Assembly: GCA_964632995.1 (NCBI GenBank)
Contig: CAZWDL010000032.1
Span: 1 to 62,561 of the forward strand
Source of the DNA: CAZWDL01 sp964632995
GTDB taxonomy: Bacteria > Bacteroidota > Bacteroidia > Chitinophagales > Saprospiraceae
DNA: 62,561 bases
Direction: 5' to 3'
Below, piece by piece: positions 26,908 through 35,985 of the stretch. Within the stretch, counting starts at the first letter, position 1, and each line of letters starts with the position of its first letter. Below the pieces are notes generated by a model. It made no database searches, was not told where the DNA came from, and saw nothing but the letters and a program-made list of their open reading frames with translations. The translations under genes were made by a program, and so were the position numbers.

Positions 26908-27248
26908 AGCTTGCTCATTTGTTTTTTGTTAGAATGCGGCTACACAGAAAGCGGTTTAGTGATTTCTGGGAAAACCTCTAAGTACTGCATGTAAGGTAGG
27001 GGTTCGAGTAGAACAATCTTGTAGAATAAATTCGATGAGCTTATAGAAAATGGGAAGCCTTATACAATTTTCTTTCTTCCATGAAAGTCCGGCACAGAAG
27101 GCAGATAGCCTTAAGCCGGATTATTCATGGCAAGTCCAGGAATAATGACTGAAAGCCTGCCCCCGTACCCAAAGGGCCGGGGACCAAGGAATTCTGGCGA
27201 AAAAAAAGCTAAATTAACCGCGATGAACTTAATTACAGCGCTTACCGC
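26908..27248. other. Intergenic region with an element copy
   Basis: About 340 bases without a gene. It holds copy C of the dispersed element at 27112-27150 and unannotated AT-rich sequence. I saw no promoter or terminator I would defend. Confidence 0.5.
27112..27150 (+). repeat. MITE-like dispersed element, copy C (short)
   Basis: CCGGATTATTCATGGCAAG followed by TCCAGGAATAATGAC, the fold-back end shared with the copies at 11707, 30421 and 32717. Similarity stops after about 35 bases. Confidence 0.6.
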
Positions 27249-28268
27249 CTACCACTCCCATCCTATACCTGACAGGAAAACGTAATCCGTTCCTCCCGCG
27301 CCTTCAGTAGGGCGGTTATCGTAGTTGAGATTGAAGCCCAGGTGGATAAAGAAGTCGAGCGGCAGTTCGTACTTGGTATCAAAAGCCAGCTCGAAGCGCC
27401 AGCGGCCGGCTTCTGTGAAGCTGGGATAGACGACAGCGCGGGAAAGCAGGCTGAAATCGCCGACATCGTACATATTGAGCTCCGTACCGAAATACCCTTC
27501 CAGGCTGCGCCGGTCGAGCGCATCGCTGGAGAAGTCTTCGTCGTTGTAGTTCAGACCGGCGCCCCCCCCCCAGTAAACCTGGTTAGTATGAATAATGTAT
27601 TTGCCTATGCCCAGACTGGTTGTGGTCCGCAGATTGATTTTTTGCTCCGTACTAGAGAAGACGTTGAGCGTCGCCATTGCGTACCAGTCGCGGGGTAAGA
27701 AATAGCGAAAATTCATCCCTCCCTCGCCTCTCCGGATGGGATCGGTGGCATCCTGGTTGGAAGTCACGACGCTGTAGAAAAGATCGGTCGACCACCGGCG
27801 GGCCAGATAACCTATATTGGCGCTAAGATTACTTTGTCGTAAGTTTCGCGCTTTAGTGAAACTAAATCCCACATTAACCGAAGCGTGCAGCCGGCTGGCA
27901 AAGGTCTCATCCACCGATTTCAGAAAAACGATGTCTTCATGTTTCACCTCCCGTCTCATGCCTCCATCGGTCAGAATCGCAGTTTCGCCCTCTTCAATAC
28001 TGCTCAGACGCCCGTTAAAACGGAGCCCGCTGGAGAGGGTGATCAGAAAACTCGTCTGGGTGTAGATTTCTTCAATATCATCCCAATTTATCTTGAAGTC
28101 GCTGTCACTGTAATCAGTTTCCATCACCAGTACTCCTCTGTCCATACTTTTCACATCACCAACCATAAAGTTGCCATTAGTGAAAATCAAGGAATCCGTT
28201 TGAGCTTGTAGCCCATTCATTAGAAAACAGAAAAACAAGATAAAGCAAAGGTTGAAGCTTAAATCCAT
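27249..28268 (-). CDS. DUF481 outer-membrane beta-barrel protein, copy 3
   Basis: 339 aa from ATG 28268; the longer frame would start at a TTG. Signal peptide to GLQAQ, then the same N-terminal beta domain as copy 1 (FTNGNFMVGDVKSMDRGVLVMETDYSDSDFKINWDDIEEIYTQTSFL) and a full DUF481 barrel ending GIGWEW. The two intact copies are nearly identical in the barrel, indicating a fairly recent duplication or gene conversion. It ends about 460 bases before the AraC/small-ORF pair reading in the same direction. Its function is unknown. Confidence 0.85.
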   Translation of the reverse strand: MDLSFNLCFILFFCFLMNGLQAQTDSLIFTNGNFMVGDVKSMDRGVLVMETDYSDSDFKINWDDIEEIYTQTSFLITLSSGLRFNGRLSSIEEGETAILTDGGMRREVKHEDIVFLKSVDETFASRLHASVNVGFSFTKARNLRQSNLSANIGYLARRWSTDLFYSVVTSNQDATDPIRRGEGGMNFRYFLPRDWYAMATLNVFSSTEQKINLRTTTSLGIGKYIIHTNQVYWGGGAGLNYNDEDFSSDALDRRSLEGYFGTELNMYDVGDFSLLSRAVVYPSFTEAGRWRFELAFDTKYELPLDFFIHLGFNLNYDNRPTEGAGGTDYVFLSGIGWEW

Positions 28269-28384
28269 GGCTTTTTGTCGCAAAGACAAAAAAAACAGGA
28301 ATTCCTCTGTATTTGAAGCGAAAAAAGTGATTTAATTCATAAAACCGGTCATGACCGTGAAATTATAGCCGACAACGGGAACCT

Positions 28385-30154
28385 CTATTCCCCCGGCCGG
28401 TCGTAAGGTACATGTCCCTTCCACTCCCAGGGGGTGTAAGTATCGGCCAGGGCGATCTCCAGCAGGTATTTGTAAATGCCTTCTGCGTTGTCGCTGTTGC
28501 TCATGATCAGAACACCTTTGCCGGCTTCCGGGAAGAGGATGGAGTAGTGCTGAAAGCCCTAGCTGTGTCCTCCTTTGGAAAGGCCTTTGCCGTAAGGCGA
28601 TTGCAATACTCCACAGCCCAGTCCGTAGCTGAGCTGAATGTCGTCATTGAGGGTAGAGTCTTTCCGAGCCAGGGGGCCAAACTGCCGTACCGATCTTATC
28701 CGGATTTGCGGTTTGAAGATTTCTTCCCAGGAAGCATCACACAACAGTTGCTGTTGCAAAACTGCTTCCAGAAAGCGGCTGTAGTCTGCCGGCGTGGTTT
28801 CGAGGGTGCTGGCCGAGCGGGGCTCGTTATCCTTATCCTTTTGATAAAGCGCTCCCGAGGAATTGTGGCTGTAGGCAAGACCCTGTTCAAAACGGGATTG
28901 CCACCGGTAACTGGAATTTTTCATCCCCAGCGGCTCGAACACTTTTTCCTGGGCGAGATCTTCCAGACTTCTGCCCGTCAGCTTTTCCAGCACCACCTGT
29001 AAATAGACCATCCCTTCCCCGGAGTAACTGTAGCGGCTTCCCGGTTCGAACTTTACCCGCAGCTTTTTATCCGGCTCGAACGATCGCCAATTGGGAAAGC
29101 CGCTGGTATGCGCCAGACACATGCGGGCGGTGATCCGGTGGTACAGGGAATCGTGTTTTAAGTTCGAGTAGTCGTCATGCCAGCGTGTTTGCGGCTCGTA
29201 CTCGTAAATCTTTTTCGGCAGGTAGGATTGCAAAGGCGTATCCAGATCAATCACCTCTTCTTCCACTAGTTGCATCACCAACACGGCGAAAACGGCTTTG
29301 CTCAGGGAGGCGCCGTACATGTTGGTGCTGAGTTTGAGAGAGGACCGGGCCTTAAGGTTTTTGTAACCGAAAGTTTCCTGAAAGACAGCCCGGTTATCAT
29401 TAAATACGGTGACCGCCATGCCCTGCACGCGGGCTTGCTTCATCAGTCGTTCAATTTCGAATTTTAAAGCCTCTGGCGAGATGACCGTGCCGTCCAGGCG
29501 TTCGATATTCTGTGCGCTTGCCGTGGAAGCCGGACCCAAACCGAGAGAGGCTGCCAGCAGCAGGATGCCCAAGGCATTGTTCTCTTTCTTTCTGCCACGC
29601 TTCAGAAAAGGAATGGAAAGCGGATAATAGCATCGTTGCTTTTGCACGGCCATCGCGATATTGGTCAGCACGGCGATCAGAAAGTACAGGATCACGCCAA
29701 GGAAGATGAAAAAGCCCGCGGTTTCCAGGGTGAGTAGCGCCGCCATAGCGATTGGGAAGAATAGCGTTACCGTTATTTGAAAATTGATGACCGCCCTCCC
29801 GTGATCATCGTACAACGGATTATCTTCTCTTTTGTGGATCCACAGAAAAAGCGGAATGAGGATATTGGCCAGGGGCAGCACGGCACCCAATACGGGAGTA
29901 GCGTGCATAAGAAGCAGCCACTTTTTCTGGATATTTTCCTCCTTCGGGTTGTCGAGTTCGATCAGGTCTTCCACGTCCAGATCGAGAGCCACCGCCAGCA
30001 ATTTGACGGTCTGCAGGTGCGGTGTTACCTCTCCTTTTTCTATGCGCTGAATAGTGCGGACGGTGACGCTGGCCTTGTCGGCGAGTTCTTCCTGGGTATA
30101 GCCATGGCGGCGGCGTTGATAAACTAAGTTTTTTCCAATCGGTGATGTTTCCAT
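28385..30154 (-). pseudogene. XRE regulator-membrane-serine hydrolase fusion with amber codon
   Basis: One frame of 590 codons. Residues 1-65 form an XRE helix-turn-helix (YTQEELADKASVTVRTIQRIEKGEVTP). Residues 75-190 carry three to four membrane helices of DUF4870 type. From about 215 there is a class C beta-lactamase/serine-hydrolase domain: SxxK in GASLSKAV, a Tyr region at YSYSGEGM, and GGHS near the third motif. A TAG at 28559-28561 follows GGHS, after which homologous sequence continues (GFQHYSILFPEAGKGVLIMSNSDN) to TAG at 28385. The likely change is TGG to TAG. The product would stop 31 or so bases into the last motif, so a null is most likely, though readthrough cannot be excluded. 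Confidence 0.82.
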
Positions 30155-30420
30155 GCTCTTATCTTTTTGTTCACCGCCGAAACTAGGGAAAAAGGTTTGC
30201 CAGCTTTACGACATACGGGTGTCAGGTGGCTGTCATTTGGGGCTCTTGCTTCGGGAGGGGGGCGCCTTTCCGGTCGCCTTCTCTCTTGTCGTGCCCGTCA
30301 AGGCCGCAAGTTCTATTTTCTTTCCCCTTTTGATCTCATACAAGCAAAAAACGCTTCGTTTAGAACCGAAATGCGCTTGAGCAATTATTGCCAAGTTCCC
30401 TTTTTTGCGGAAAACTGCTC

Positions 30421-30646
30421 TAACCCGGATTATTCATGGGAAGTCCATGAATAATGACGACAAATGATCAAAAATCATTGATGTCAGTACTAATCCTAAC
30501 AATTACAAAATTTTGGATGCCCCAATTTGGGTACTTACCCTGCTGAATATAAAGTGGGTGGAATCTTTATAATTACCTGGCAACCAAAATTTTGCAATTT
30601 GTCAGCCCTTCGGGCGGAAAATTCTTTGTGAATTTTCCGGGCTAAC
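30421..30646 (+). repeat. MITE-like element, most complete copy (D)
   Basis: The left end TAACCCGGATTATTC and the right end GAATTTTCCGGGCTAAC are imperfect inverted repeats about 226 bases apart. Inside, CAAAATTTTGG (30508) and CCAAAATTTTG (30583) are a second inverted pair. It carries no coding capacity. The first 50-100 bases recur at 9067, 11707, 27112 and 32717 (reversed). These are properties of a non-autonomous transposable element, but no transposase or target duplication is visible. Confidence 0.6.
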
Positions 30647-30651
30647 GCAAA

Positions 30652-30683
30652 GTCGGGGGGCGCCCTAGAAGGCGCCGCCCGAC
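30652..30683. terminator. GGCGCC palindrome at the aspartase 3' end
   Basis: GTCGGG-GGCGCC, loop CTAGAA, GGCGCC-GCCCGAC: a stem of about 13 bp with one mismatch. The same element recurs at 51554-51585 and 53422-53453. Its position right after the aspartase stop suggests transcription termination or mRNA end processing. Confidence 0.6.
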
Positions 30684-30684
30684 G

Positions 30685-32088
30685 TTACAACTGCGGCCCG
30701 ATCATATTCTCCGGCGCCAGGATGCGGTCCAGTTCTTCCTTTCCGAGAAGCCCTTTTTCCAGCACCAGTTCATACACACTTTCCCCTTTGGTCAGTGCCT
30801 CTTTAGACAGCTCTGAGCAGGTGGCGTAGCCCAGCACGGGTTGGAGCAGGGTGATGATGCTGATGCTGTTGTGCACGTATTTCCGGCACTGTTCCTCGTT
30901 GGCGGTGATATCGTCGATGCAGCGCAGGCGCAGGGTATTCATGCCATTGCGCAGCAGTTTGATGGATTCGAAGAGGGAAGCCGCCATGATGGGTTCGAAG
31001 GCGTTGAGTTCCAGCTGTCCGGCTTCGACAGCCAGGTTGACGGTGAGGTCGTTGCCCATGACCTGGAAAGCGATCTGGTTAACCACTTCGGGGATGACGG
31101 GATTGACCTTGCCGGGCATGATGGAGGACCCCGGCTGCCGGGGCGGCAGGTTGATCTCATTGAATCCGGCGCGGGGGCCGGAGGAGAGCAGGCGCAGGTC
31201 GTTGCTGATTTTGGACAGCTTGATGGCCAGGCGCTTGACGGCCGAAGAGAACATGATGAAGGCGCCGGTATCCTGGGTGGCCTCAATGAGGTTTTTGGAC
31301 TTGACAACCGGCAGACCGGTTACCTCTCGCAGGTATTTTTCTACCAGCTTGGTATACTGTGGCGCCGTGTTGATACCTGTGCCAATGGCCGTACCGCCCA
31401 TGTTGATCTCCAGGAAGAGGTCGGCATTGTTATTGAGGCGGTCAATTTCCTCTTCCAGGGTGACGGCATAGGCCTCGAAGCTCTGCCCCAGGCTGATGGG
31501 CACGGCGTCCTGCAGCTGGGTGCGCCCGATCTTGATGACGTGCTCGAATTCCCTTGCCTTGTGGCGCATACTGCTGATCAAAAACCGCAACTCTTCCAGC
31601 AGCGGGTCTTTCATCTTGATGAGCGCGATCTTCAGGGCGGTAGGATAGACGTCGTTGGTCGACTGTGACTGGTTCACATCGTTATTGGGGTGGCAATACT
31701 CGTACTCGCCCTTTTGACGCCCCATCAGCTCCAGGGCGCGGTTGGCGATCACCTCGTTGGCGTTCATATTGGTGGAGGTGCCCGCGCCGCCCTGGATCAG
31801 ATCGACGACAAACTGCTCATGCAGGGCGCCGTCCATAATTTCACGGCAGGCGGCGCCGATGGCTTCCATCTTTTCGTCCGACAGGCTGCCTAGTTCGTGG
31901 TTGGCCAGTGCGGCGGCCAGCTTCACTTCGGCCAGGGCGCGGATGAAGGGAGGGAAGAGCTGCAGGTTCACTCCGCTGATGGCAAAGTTTTCCAGCGCGC
32001 GTTGGGTCTGGATGCCGTAATAGGCATCGGCGGGCACGGCTTTGTCGCCGAGCAGGTCGTATTCGAGGCGGTTGTTGGTTGGGCTCAT
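30685..32088 (-). CDS. aspA: Aspartate ammonia-lyase
   Basis: 467 aa from ATG 32088 (MSPTNNRLEYDLLGDK); the frame extends 40 codons further upstream but that stretch is unlike the family. Aspartase/fumarase superfamily hallmarks: GTSTNMNANEVIANRA, NNDVNQSQSTNDVYPTA, and the signature loop GSSIMPGKVNPVIPEVVNQIAF. This form of the loop and the following VMGND favour aspartase over class II fumarase (which usually has MPGKVNPTQ). It converts aspartate to fumarate and ammonia in the cytoplasm. It stands alone between repeat-rich spacers. Fumarase is the main alternative. Confidence 0.92.
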   Translation of the reverse strand: MSPTNNRLEYDLLGDKAVPADAYYGIQTQRALENFAISGVNLQLFPPFIRALAEVKLAAALANHELGSLSDEKMEAIGAACREIMDGALHEQFVVDLIQGGAGTSTNMNANEVIANRALELMGRQKGEYEYCHPNNDVNQSQSTNDVYPTALKIALIKMKDPLLEELRFLISSMRHKAREFEHVIKIGRTQLQDAVPISLGQSFEAYAVTLEEEIDRLNNNADLFLEINMGGTAIGTGINTAPQYTKLVEKYLREVTGLPVVKSKNLIEATQDTGAFIMFSSAVKRLAIKLSKISNDLRLLSSGPRAGFNEINLPPRQPGSSIMPGKVNPVIPEVVNQIAFQVMGNDLTVNLAVEAGQLELNAFEPIMAASLFESIKLLRNGMNTLRLRCIDDITANEEQCRKYVHNSISIITLLQPVLGYATCSELSKEALTKGESVYELVLEKGLLGKEELDRILAPENMIGPQL

Positions 32089-32731
32089 GGATGAGTATTT
32101 GCCCGCCCTCGTTTTTCGGGCGGGGAAAAGTTCTCGAGTGTTTGAGTTACGGAGAAACCTTCCGTCTCCGCTTTCTTCTTTGAGGTAAAGATACGCTCCC
32201 TTCTCCACCAGTTCTATACAGAAAAATCATTGTTGGGGTTGACAAATATCTTTCTGCTCCCGACAAATATCCGGATGTCATCTGTTTTCTTCAGATTGAC
32301 CTTTGTACCTTCTAACATGGATGCTTGAATTAATCAGGATTAGATAATTGAAATGAATGTTCAATATTGCAACGGTGTGCACCACAGGCGTGTTTAGAGC
32401 TTGTTTGAAATTTCTTTCCCGACTGCGGTCAGGCAGGCAGGTCTAATTTATAGCTTCGCTGACCGGCTTTGCCTCGGAGTTCCCACTCGATTGCTCTATC
32501 GCAACAACGCTAATCTTTTCGACTATTCGCTGCGGGCTTCTCACTAATTTAGCTCTGTGCAGTGTGACCGGTACCTCCAACTGTGACCGGCTCATGGGAG
32601 GCAGCCCCGCTTCGCGCCGATTTCATAGGTCAATCCTGATATAAATAATTGAAAATCAAATATTTAAGATCATTTGTCATCATTGTTTATGGACTTATCA
32701 TGAATAATCCGGATTAAGGCAGTATGGTCTT
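32089..32731. other. 640-base repeat-containing spacer
   Basis: No gene recognised. The right end is an inverted copy of the dispersed element (32641-32717). The central part (32390-32630) is a mosaic of stretches such as GCTTGTTTGAAATTTCTTT and a CTTCGCTGACC-type segment resembling intergenic scrap of insertion elements; no frame survives. Confidence 0.5.
32641..32717 (-). repeat. MITE-like dispersed element, copy E (inverted)
   Basis: Read on the minus strand it starts TTAATCCGGATTATTCATGA, folds back imperfectly, and continues GATGACAAATGATC and TATTTGATTTTCAA as in copy B. It begins 15 bases after the sulfatase stop at 32732. Confidence 0.62.
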
Positions 32732-34312
32732 TCATTCACTTCCCCACCAATTGTTTCCCGGGTTATAATCCTTCGACAGAAAATCCAGCCGTCGCTGCTC
32801 CAGGCGGGGCCACAGTTCATTTTTCACCTTTTCCAGGTGTTGCTTCTCCAGTTCCGCGCGGTATTCCGGATCCTTCTCCGGGTATCGGGCCCCCACTTCG
32901 TTCAGGTAGGCAAACAACTTTTTACTGAGTTCTTCCACTATTTCCGGATGTACTGTCGCCACATTGTTGGTTTCCTCCAGGTCCTCTTTCAGGTTGTATA
33001 ACTCCTCCCGGCCGTCCTCGTAATAGTGGATCAGTTTCCAGTCCCCTTCGCGGATGATGGAGGAAGGTTCTCCGCCCTGGTTGCCGTAATGGGGATAATG
33101 CCAGAATAGCGGCCTTTCGGAGAGCGTTCCACCCTCCAGAACGGGAACCAGGCTCCGGCCATCCTGGTGTTCATCGGGTTTGAGTTCCACGCCCACCAGG
33201 TCGAGGATCGTCGGATAGAAATCCGTGCCGGTAACCGGAATGCTGGTTTTTGTTCCTCCGGTGGTCAATCCGGGAACCTTGATAAAATAAGGTTCGCGGA
33301 TGCCGCCTTCAAATTGGTAACCCTTTCCCGCCCGCAGAGGCAAATTGGAAGTGGCGAAGGCGTCACCGGCGGCTACGCCGCCGTTATCGGAAGTAAAGAT
33401 GATGATGGTATTTTCATCCAGCTCCATTTCTTCCAGGGCATCTAAGACGAGGCCCACGGCGTCATCCATGGCTTCTACCAGGCCTGCATATACCGGATTA
33501 TCCTGCACCTGCCGGATGGGGAGAAAACGCCCCATTTCAAAGCCCGTTTCCGCAATGCCCATTTCCTCGGCTTTCTGCCGGTACTTGGCCCACTTTTCCT
33601 GCGTGGTTTGAATAGGGCCGTGTACGGCATAGAAGGACAGGTAAGCGAAAAAGGAAGTGTCTTTATTTTCCTGCAGGAAAGAGACGGTTTCTTTGGCTAA
33701 GCGCATGGAGAGGTTTTCTCTCTCTATTTCATTTTCCAGGGTGGGATTTTCCCAGGGCGAGAAATACCCGCCGATCGGACTACCCTTATCCCATCCTCCT
33801 CTGTTGATATCGAAGCCGTGGTCTGTCGGCCAGGAACCTTCGCTGCCCAGGTGCCACTTACCGGTAAAAAAGGTTTTGTAGCCGGCTTCCTTCATCGCCT
33901 CGGGTAAGGTGACGTATTCTTGCGGCAGATTGTGGACGTACTCCGGAGGCAGCAGCTTGTTGAAGCGCCCGGCCTTTCTCCATTCTTCCCCGGTGCGGGC
34001 GCCTATCCAATCGGTGATGCCGTGCCGCGCCGGTGATTTACCGGACATAATGCTGGCCCGGGAAGGGCTGCACACCTGGCAGCTGGCGTAGCCGTCAGTA
34101 AAGATCATCCCCGATTCGGCAATCCGGTCAATATTCGGCGTTTCGTAATACTGGCTGCCCATGCAACTCAGGTCGTGATAGCCCAGGTCATCCGCCAGGA
34201 TGAAAAGTACATTGGGTTTGGTTGCCGTTTCCGGTTCTTCTGATTCACAGGCAGTCAGGCCGGCCAGCATAAGGGTCACCAACAAAAAAACATAGCGTGC
34301 GTGCAGGTTCAT
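32732..34312 (-). CDS. Sulfatase lipoprotein (PUL), last gene of operon
   Basis: 526 aa. Lipobox LTAC (Cys22), ADDLGYHDL metal ligands, formylglycine motif CSPSR with Cys81, then TGKWHLGSEG, FTSDNGGVAAGD and a C-terminal subdomain with EELYNLKEDLEETNN. These are standard features of S1 sulfatases acting on sulfated glycans. The long C-terminal extension rich in charged helix (KQHLEKVKNELWPRLEQRRL) is typical of several marine subfamilies. It is the last of two sulfatase genes behind SusC/SusD (73 bases after the upstream sulfatase). The precise sulfate position it removes cannot be predicted by eye. Confidence 0.93.
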   Translation of the reverse strand: MNLHARYVFLLVTLMLAGLTACESEEPETATKPNVLFILADDLGYHDLSCMGSQYYETPNIDRIAESGMIFTDGYASCQVCSPSRASIMSGKSPARHGITDWIGARTGEEWRKAGRFNKLLPPEYVHNLPQEYVTLPEAMKEAGYKTFFTGKWHLGSEGSWPTDHGFDINRGGWDKGSPIGGYFSPWENPTLENEIERENLSMRLAKETVSFLQENKDTSFFAYLSFYAVHGPIQTTQEKWAKYRQKAEEMGIAETGFEMGRFLPIRQVQDNPVYAGLVEAMDDAVGLVLDALEEMELDENTIIIFTSDNGGVAAGDAFATSNLPLRAGKGYQFEGGIREPYFIKVPGLTTGGTKTSIPVTGTDFYPTILDLVGVELKPDEHQDGRSLVPVLEGGTLSERPLFWHYPHYGNQGGEPSSIIREGDWKLIHYYEDGREELYNLKEDLEETNNVATVHPEIVEELSKKLFAYLNEVGARYPEKDPEYRAELEKQHLEKVKNELWPRLEQRRLDFLSKDYNPGNNWWGSE

Positions 34313-34385
34313 ATCGTAAAAGTTTGATGTTTCGGGCGAAATGCCCGGTTGTTAACGCTAATCAATTTTAATTAATGGCAGATTA

Positions 34386-35933
34386 TTATAATTCTTCGAT
34401 CTTTACTCCGGGAAGCGGAATGGACTGCCTGCTTTGCTTATCAAGCGGCATTTGGGCGTTTACAGCTATCAGGTAATCGGATAATTCTTTCGCCAGATCG
34501 TTAACCCGGCCCGGTTCACGGGCAGCCAGATCACGCTGTTCTCCAATATCGGCTTCCAGGTCAAACAACTCAAAGCGTTGGTTTTCGTGATAATAAATGA
34601 GTTTCCATTTACCGCGGCGGATGGTGCTGGAGGCGCCGATTCCCGGGCCGGTGGGGCCCCAGTTATTGGGAAAATGCCAGAAGAGCGCCCGCTCTTCAGC
34701 CTCCGTGGGTTCCCCTTTCAGGAGTGGCGCAAAACTCTGGCCATCGACTTGCTGTATCGTTTCATAAGCAGTCAGGCCCGCCATATCCAGTACAGTAGGG
34801 AAAAAATCTTCGATGATCAAATAATCCTCACATACGGAGCCCGGAGCCGTCACCCCCGGCCATTTAACCAGCATGGGTACGCGGATACCGCCTTCGTAAG
34901 CAGAGCCTTTTCCACTGGCCAGGGGTTTGTTATGCGTATGTTTCTCTCCTCCCCGGGCGACGGCGCTCAGGCCACCGTTATCCGACATGAACATGATAAT
35001 CGTATTATCGGCAATGCCTTTTGTGTCCAGGTATCGCATCAGGTCGTTCAGGCTTTTGTCCATGCCCTCGACCATTGCGGCGTAACGGGCTTCTTTTTCA
35101 TCCAAGCCCTTATCCACGTAAGACTGATAAAAGCGATCGTCAATTTCCAGGGGCGCGTGGACGGCGTAATGAGACATGTAAAGATAAAAAGGCTGATTTC
35201 GGGCCAAGGCGGTATCCATCGCGCTAATCGCTTCTCTTGTCAGGGCTTCGGTGAGGAAAATATCTTTTCCGTGGTATTTTTCCAGCCCGGGGATATCCCA
35301 AACCTTATCCCCGCCGCGCCATTCCGCGCTGAAGTTTTTTTCCCCCAGGTAACTTCCCGGCCCTCCGGCAGCATGCCCGGCGATATTGACATCGAAGCCC
35401 AGGTTAGAGGGATCGGCTCCGGGGGTGCTGATCGCTCCAAAATGCGCCTTTCCGGTGTGGATGGTGAAGTAGCCCCGCTCTCTCAGAAGCTGGGGCAGTG
35501 GGGTGATGTGCGTGGATCGCTTGATACTATCAACAGGTTGTATACCGTTCACGTTCCAGACAGGCAGCTCAAGTGTTTCGTGCGTGCGGTCGTTAGACGC
35601 ATTTCTTCTTAAGGTCCAGTTGGTCACCCGGTGTCTGGCGGCGTTCATGCCGGACATGAGACTCACGCGGGTGGGTGAGCAGACACTGGCGGCATAGGCC
35701 TGGGTAAATTTCATTCCCTCCGTGGCCAGCCGCTCCATACCGGGCGTCCGGTAGCGTTTGTTAAAGGCCGTTTTCTCTTTCCAGAAAGGCACCGAAGTAT
35801 CCTGCCATCCCATGTCATCGACCAAAAACAAGATGATATTGGGAGGTTCGGATGTTTCTTCAGAAGGCTGGCAGGCTGTTAGCAGCAACAAAGAAAATGC
35901 AGTCCATAACGTTGTACTGAAAATGTTCTTCAT
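34386..35933 (-). CDS. Sulfatase lipoprotein (PUL)
   Basis: 515 aa. Lipobox LLTAC (Cys21), LVDDMGWQD metal site, formylglycine motif CSPTR with Cys85, HTGKAHFGAISTPGADP in place of the usual GKWHLG, and MFMSDNGGLSAVARGGEKHTHN. It is not a recent copy of its neighbour (different insertions), so the two probably attack different sulfate positions. It lies 52 bases downstream of the CRTAC1-type gene. Maturation requires a formylglycine-installing enzyme encoded elsewhere. Confidence 0.93.
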   Translation of the reverse strand: MKNIFSTTLWTAFSLLLLTACQPSEETSEPPNIILFLVDDMGWQDTSVPFWKEKTAFNKRYRTPGMERLATEGMKFTQAYAASVCSPTRVSLMSGMNAARHRVTNWTLRRNASNDRTHETLELPVWNVNGIQPVDSIKRSTHITPLPQLLRERGYFTIHTGKAHFGAISTPGADPSNLGFDVNIAGHAAGGPGSYLGEKNFSAEWRGGDKVWDIPGLEKYHGKDIFLTEALTREAISAMDTALARNQPFYLYMSHYAVHAPLEIDDRFYQSYVDKGLDEKEARYAAMVEGMDKSLNDLMRYLDTKGIADNTIIMFMSDNGGLSAVARGGEKHTHNKPLASGKGSAYEGGIRVPMLVKWPGVTAPGSVCEDYLIIEDFFPTVLDMAGLTAYETIQQVDGQSFAPLLKGEPTEAEERALFWHFPNNWGPTGPGIGASSTIRRGKWKLIYYHENQRFELFDLEADIGEQRDLAAREPGRVNDLAKELSDYLIAVNAQMPLDKQSRQSIPLPGVKIEEL

Positions 35934-35985
35934 TCCAAATAAGGTGTTACAGTGTACTCATGAGGCGTTTCCCCCGGATCGCTTT

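Larger units (their letters stand above)
30155..30684. other. 530-base intergenic region carrying repeats
   Basis: No gene is visible. The right half is filled by a MITE-like element (30421-30646) and a GC-rich palindrome (30652-30683) that ends one base before the aspartase stop codon. The left half (30155-30420) is the 5' flank of the fusion gene; I recognise no promoter there. Confidence 0.6.

Noticed and set aside
28385..28561. Reassigned TAG (sense) codon
   Set aside because: TAG is a genuine stop in real genes (SusD at 39609, antitoxin at 61902, DUF1080 at 57469). In-frame TAGs occur only in genes with other damage or where CAG/TGG to TAG is the simplest change.
32390..32640. Insertion-sequence remnant
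   Set aside because: The mosaic looks like IS-derived scrap, but I could find no transposase frame or inverted ends, so I call it only a spacer.
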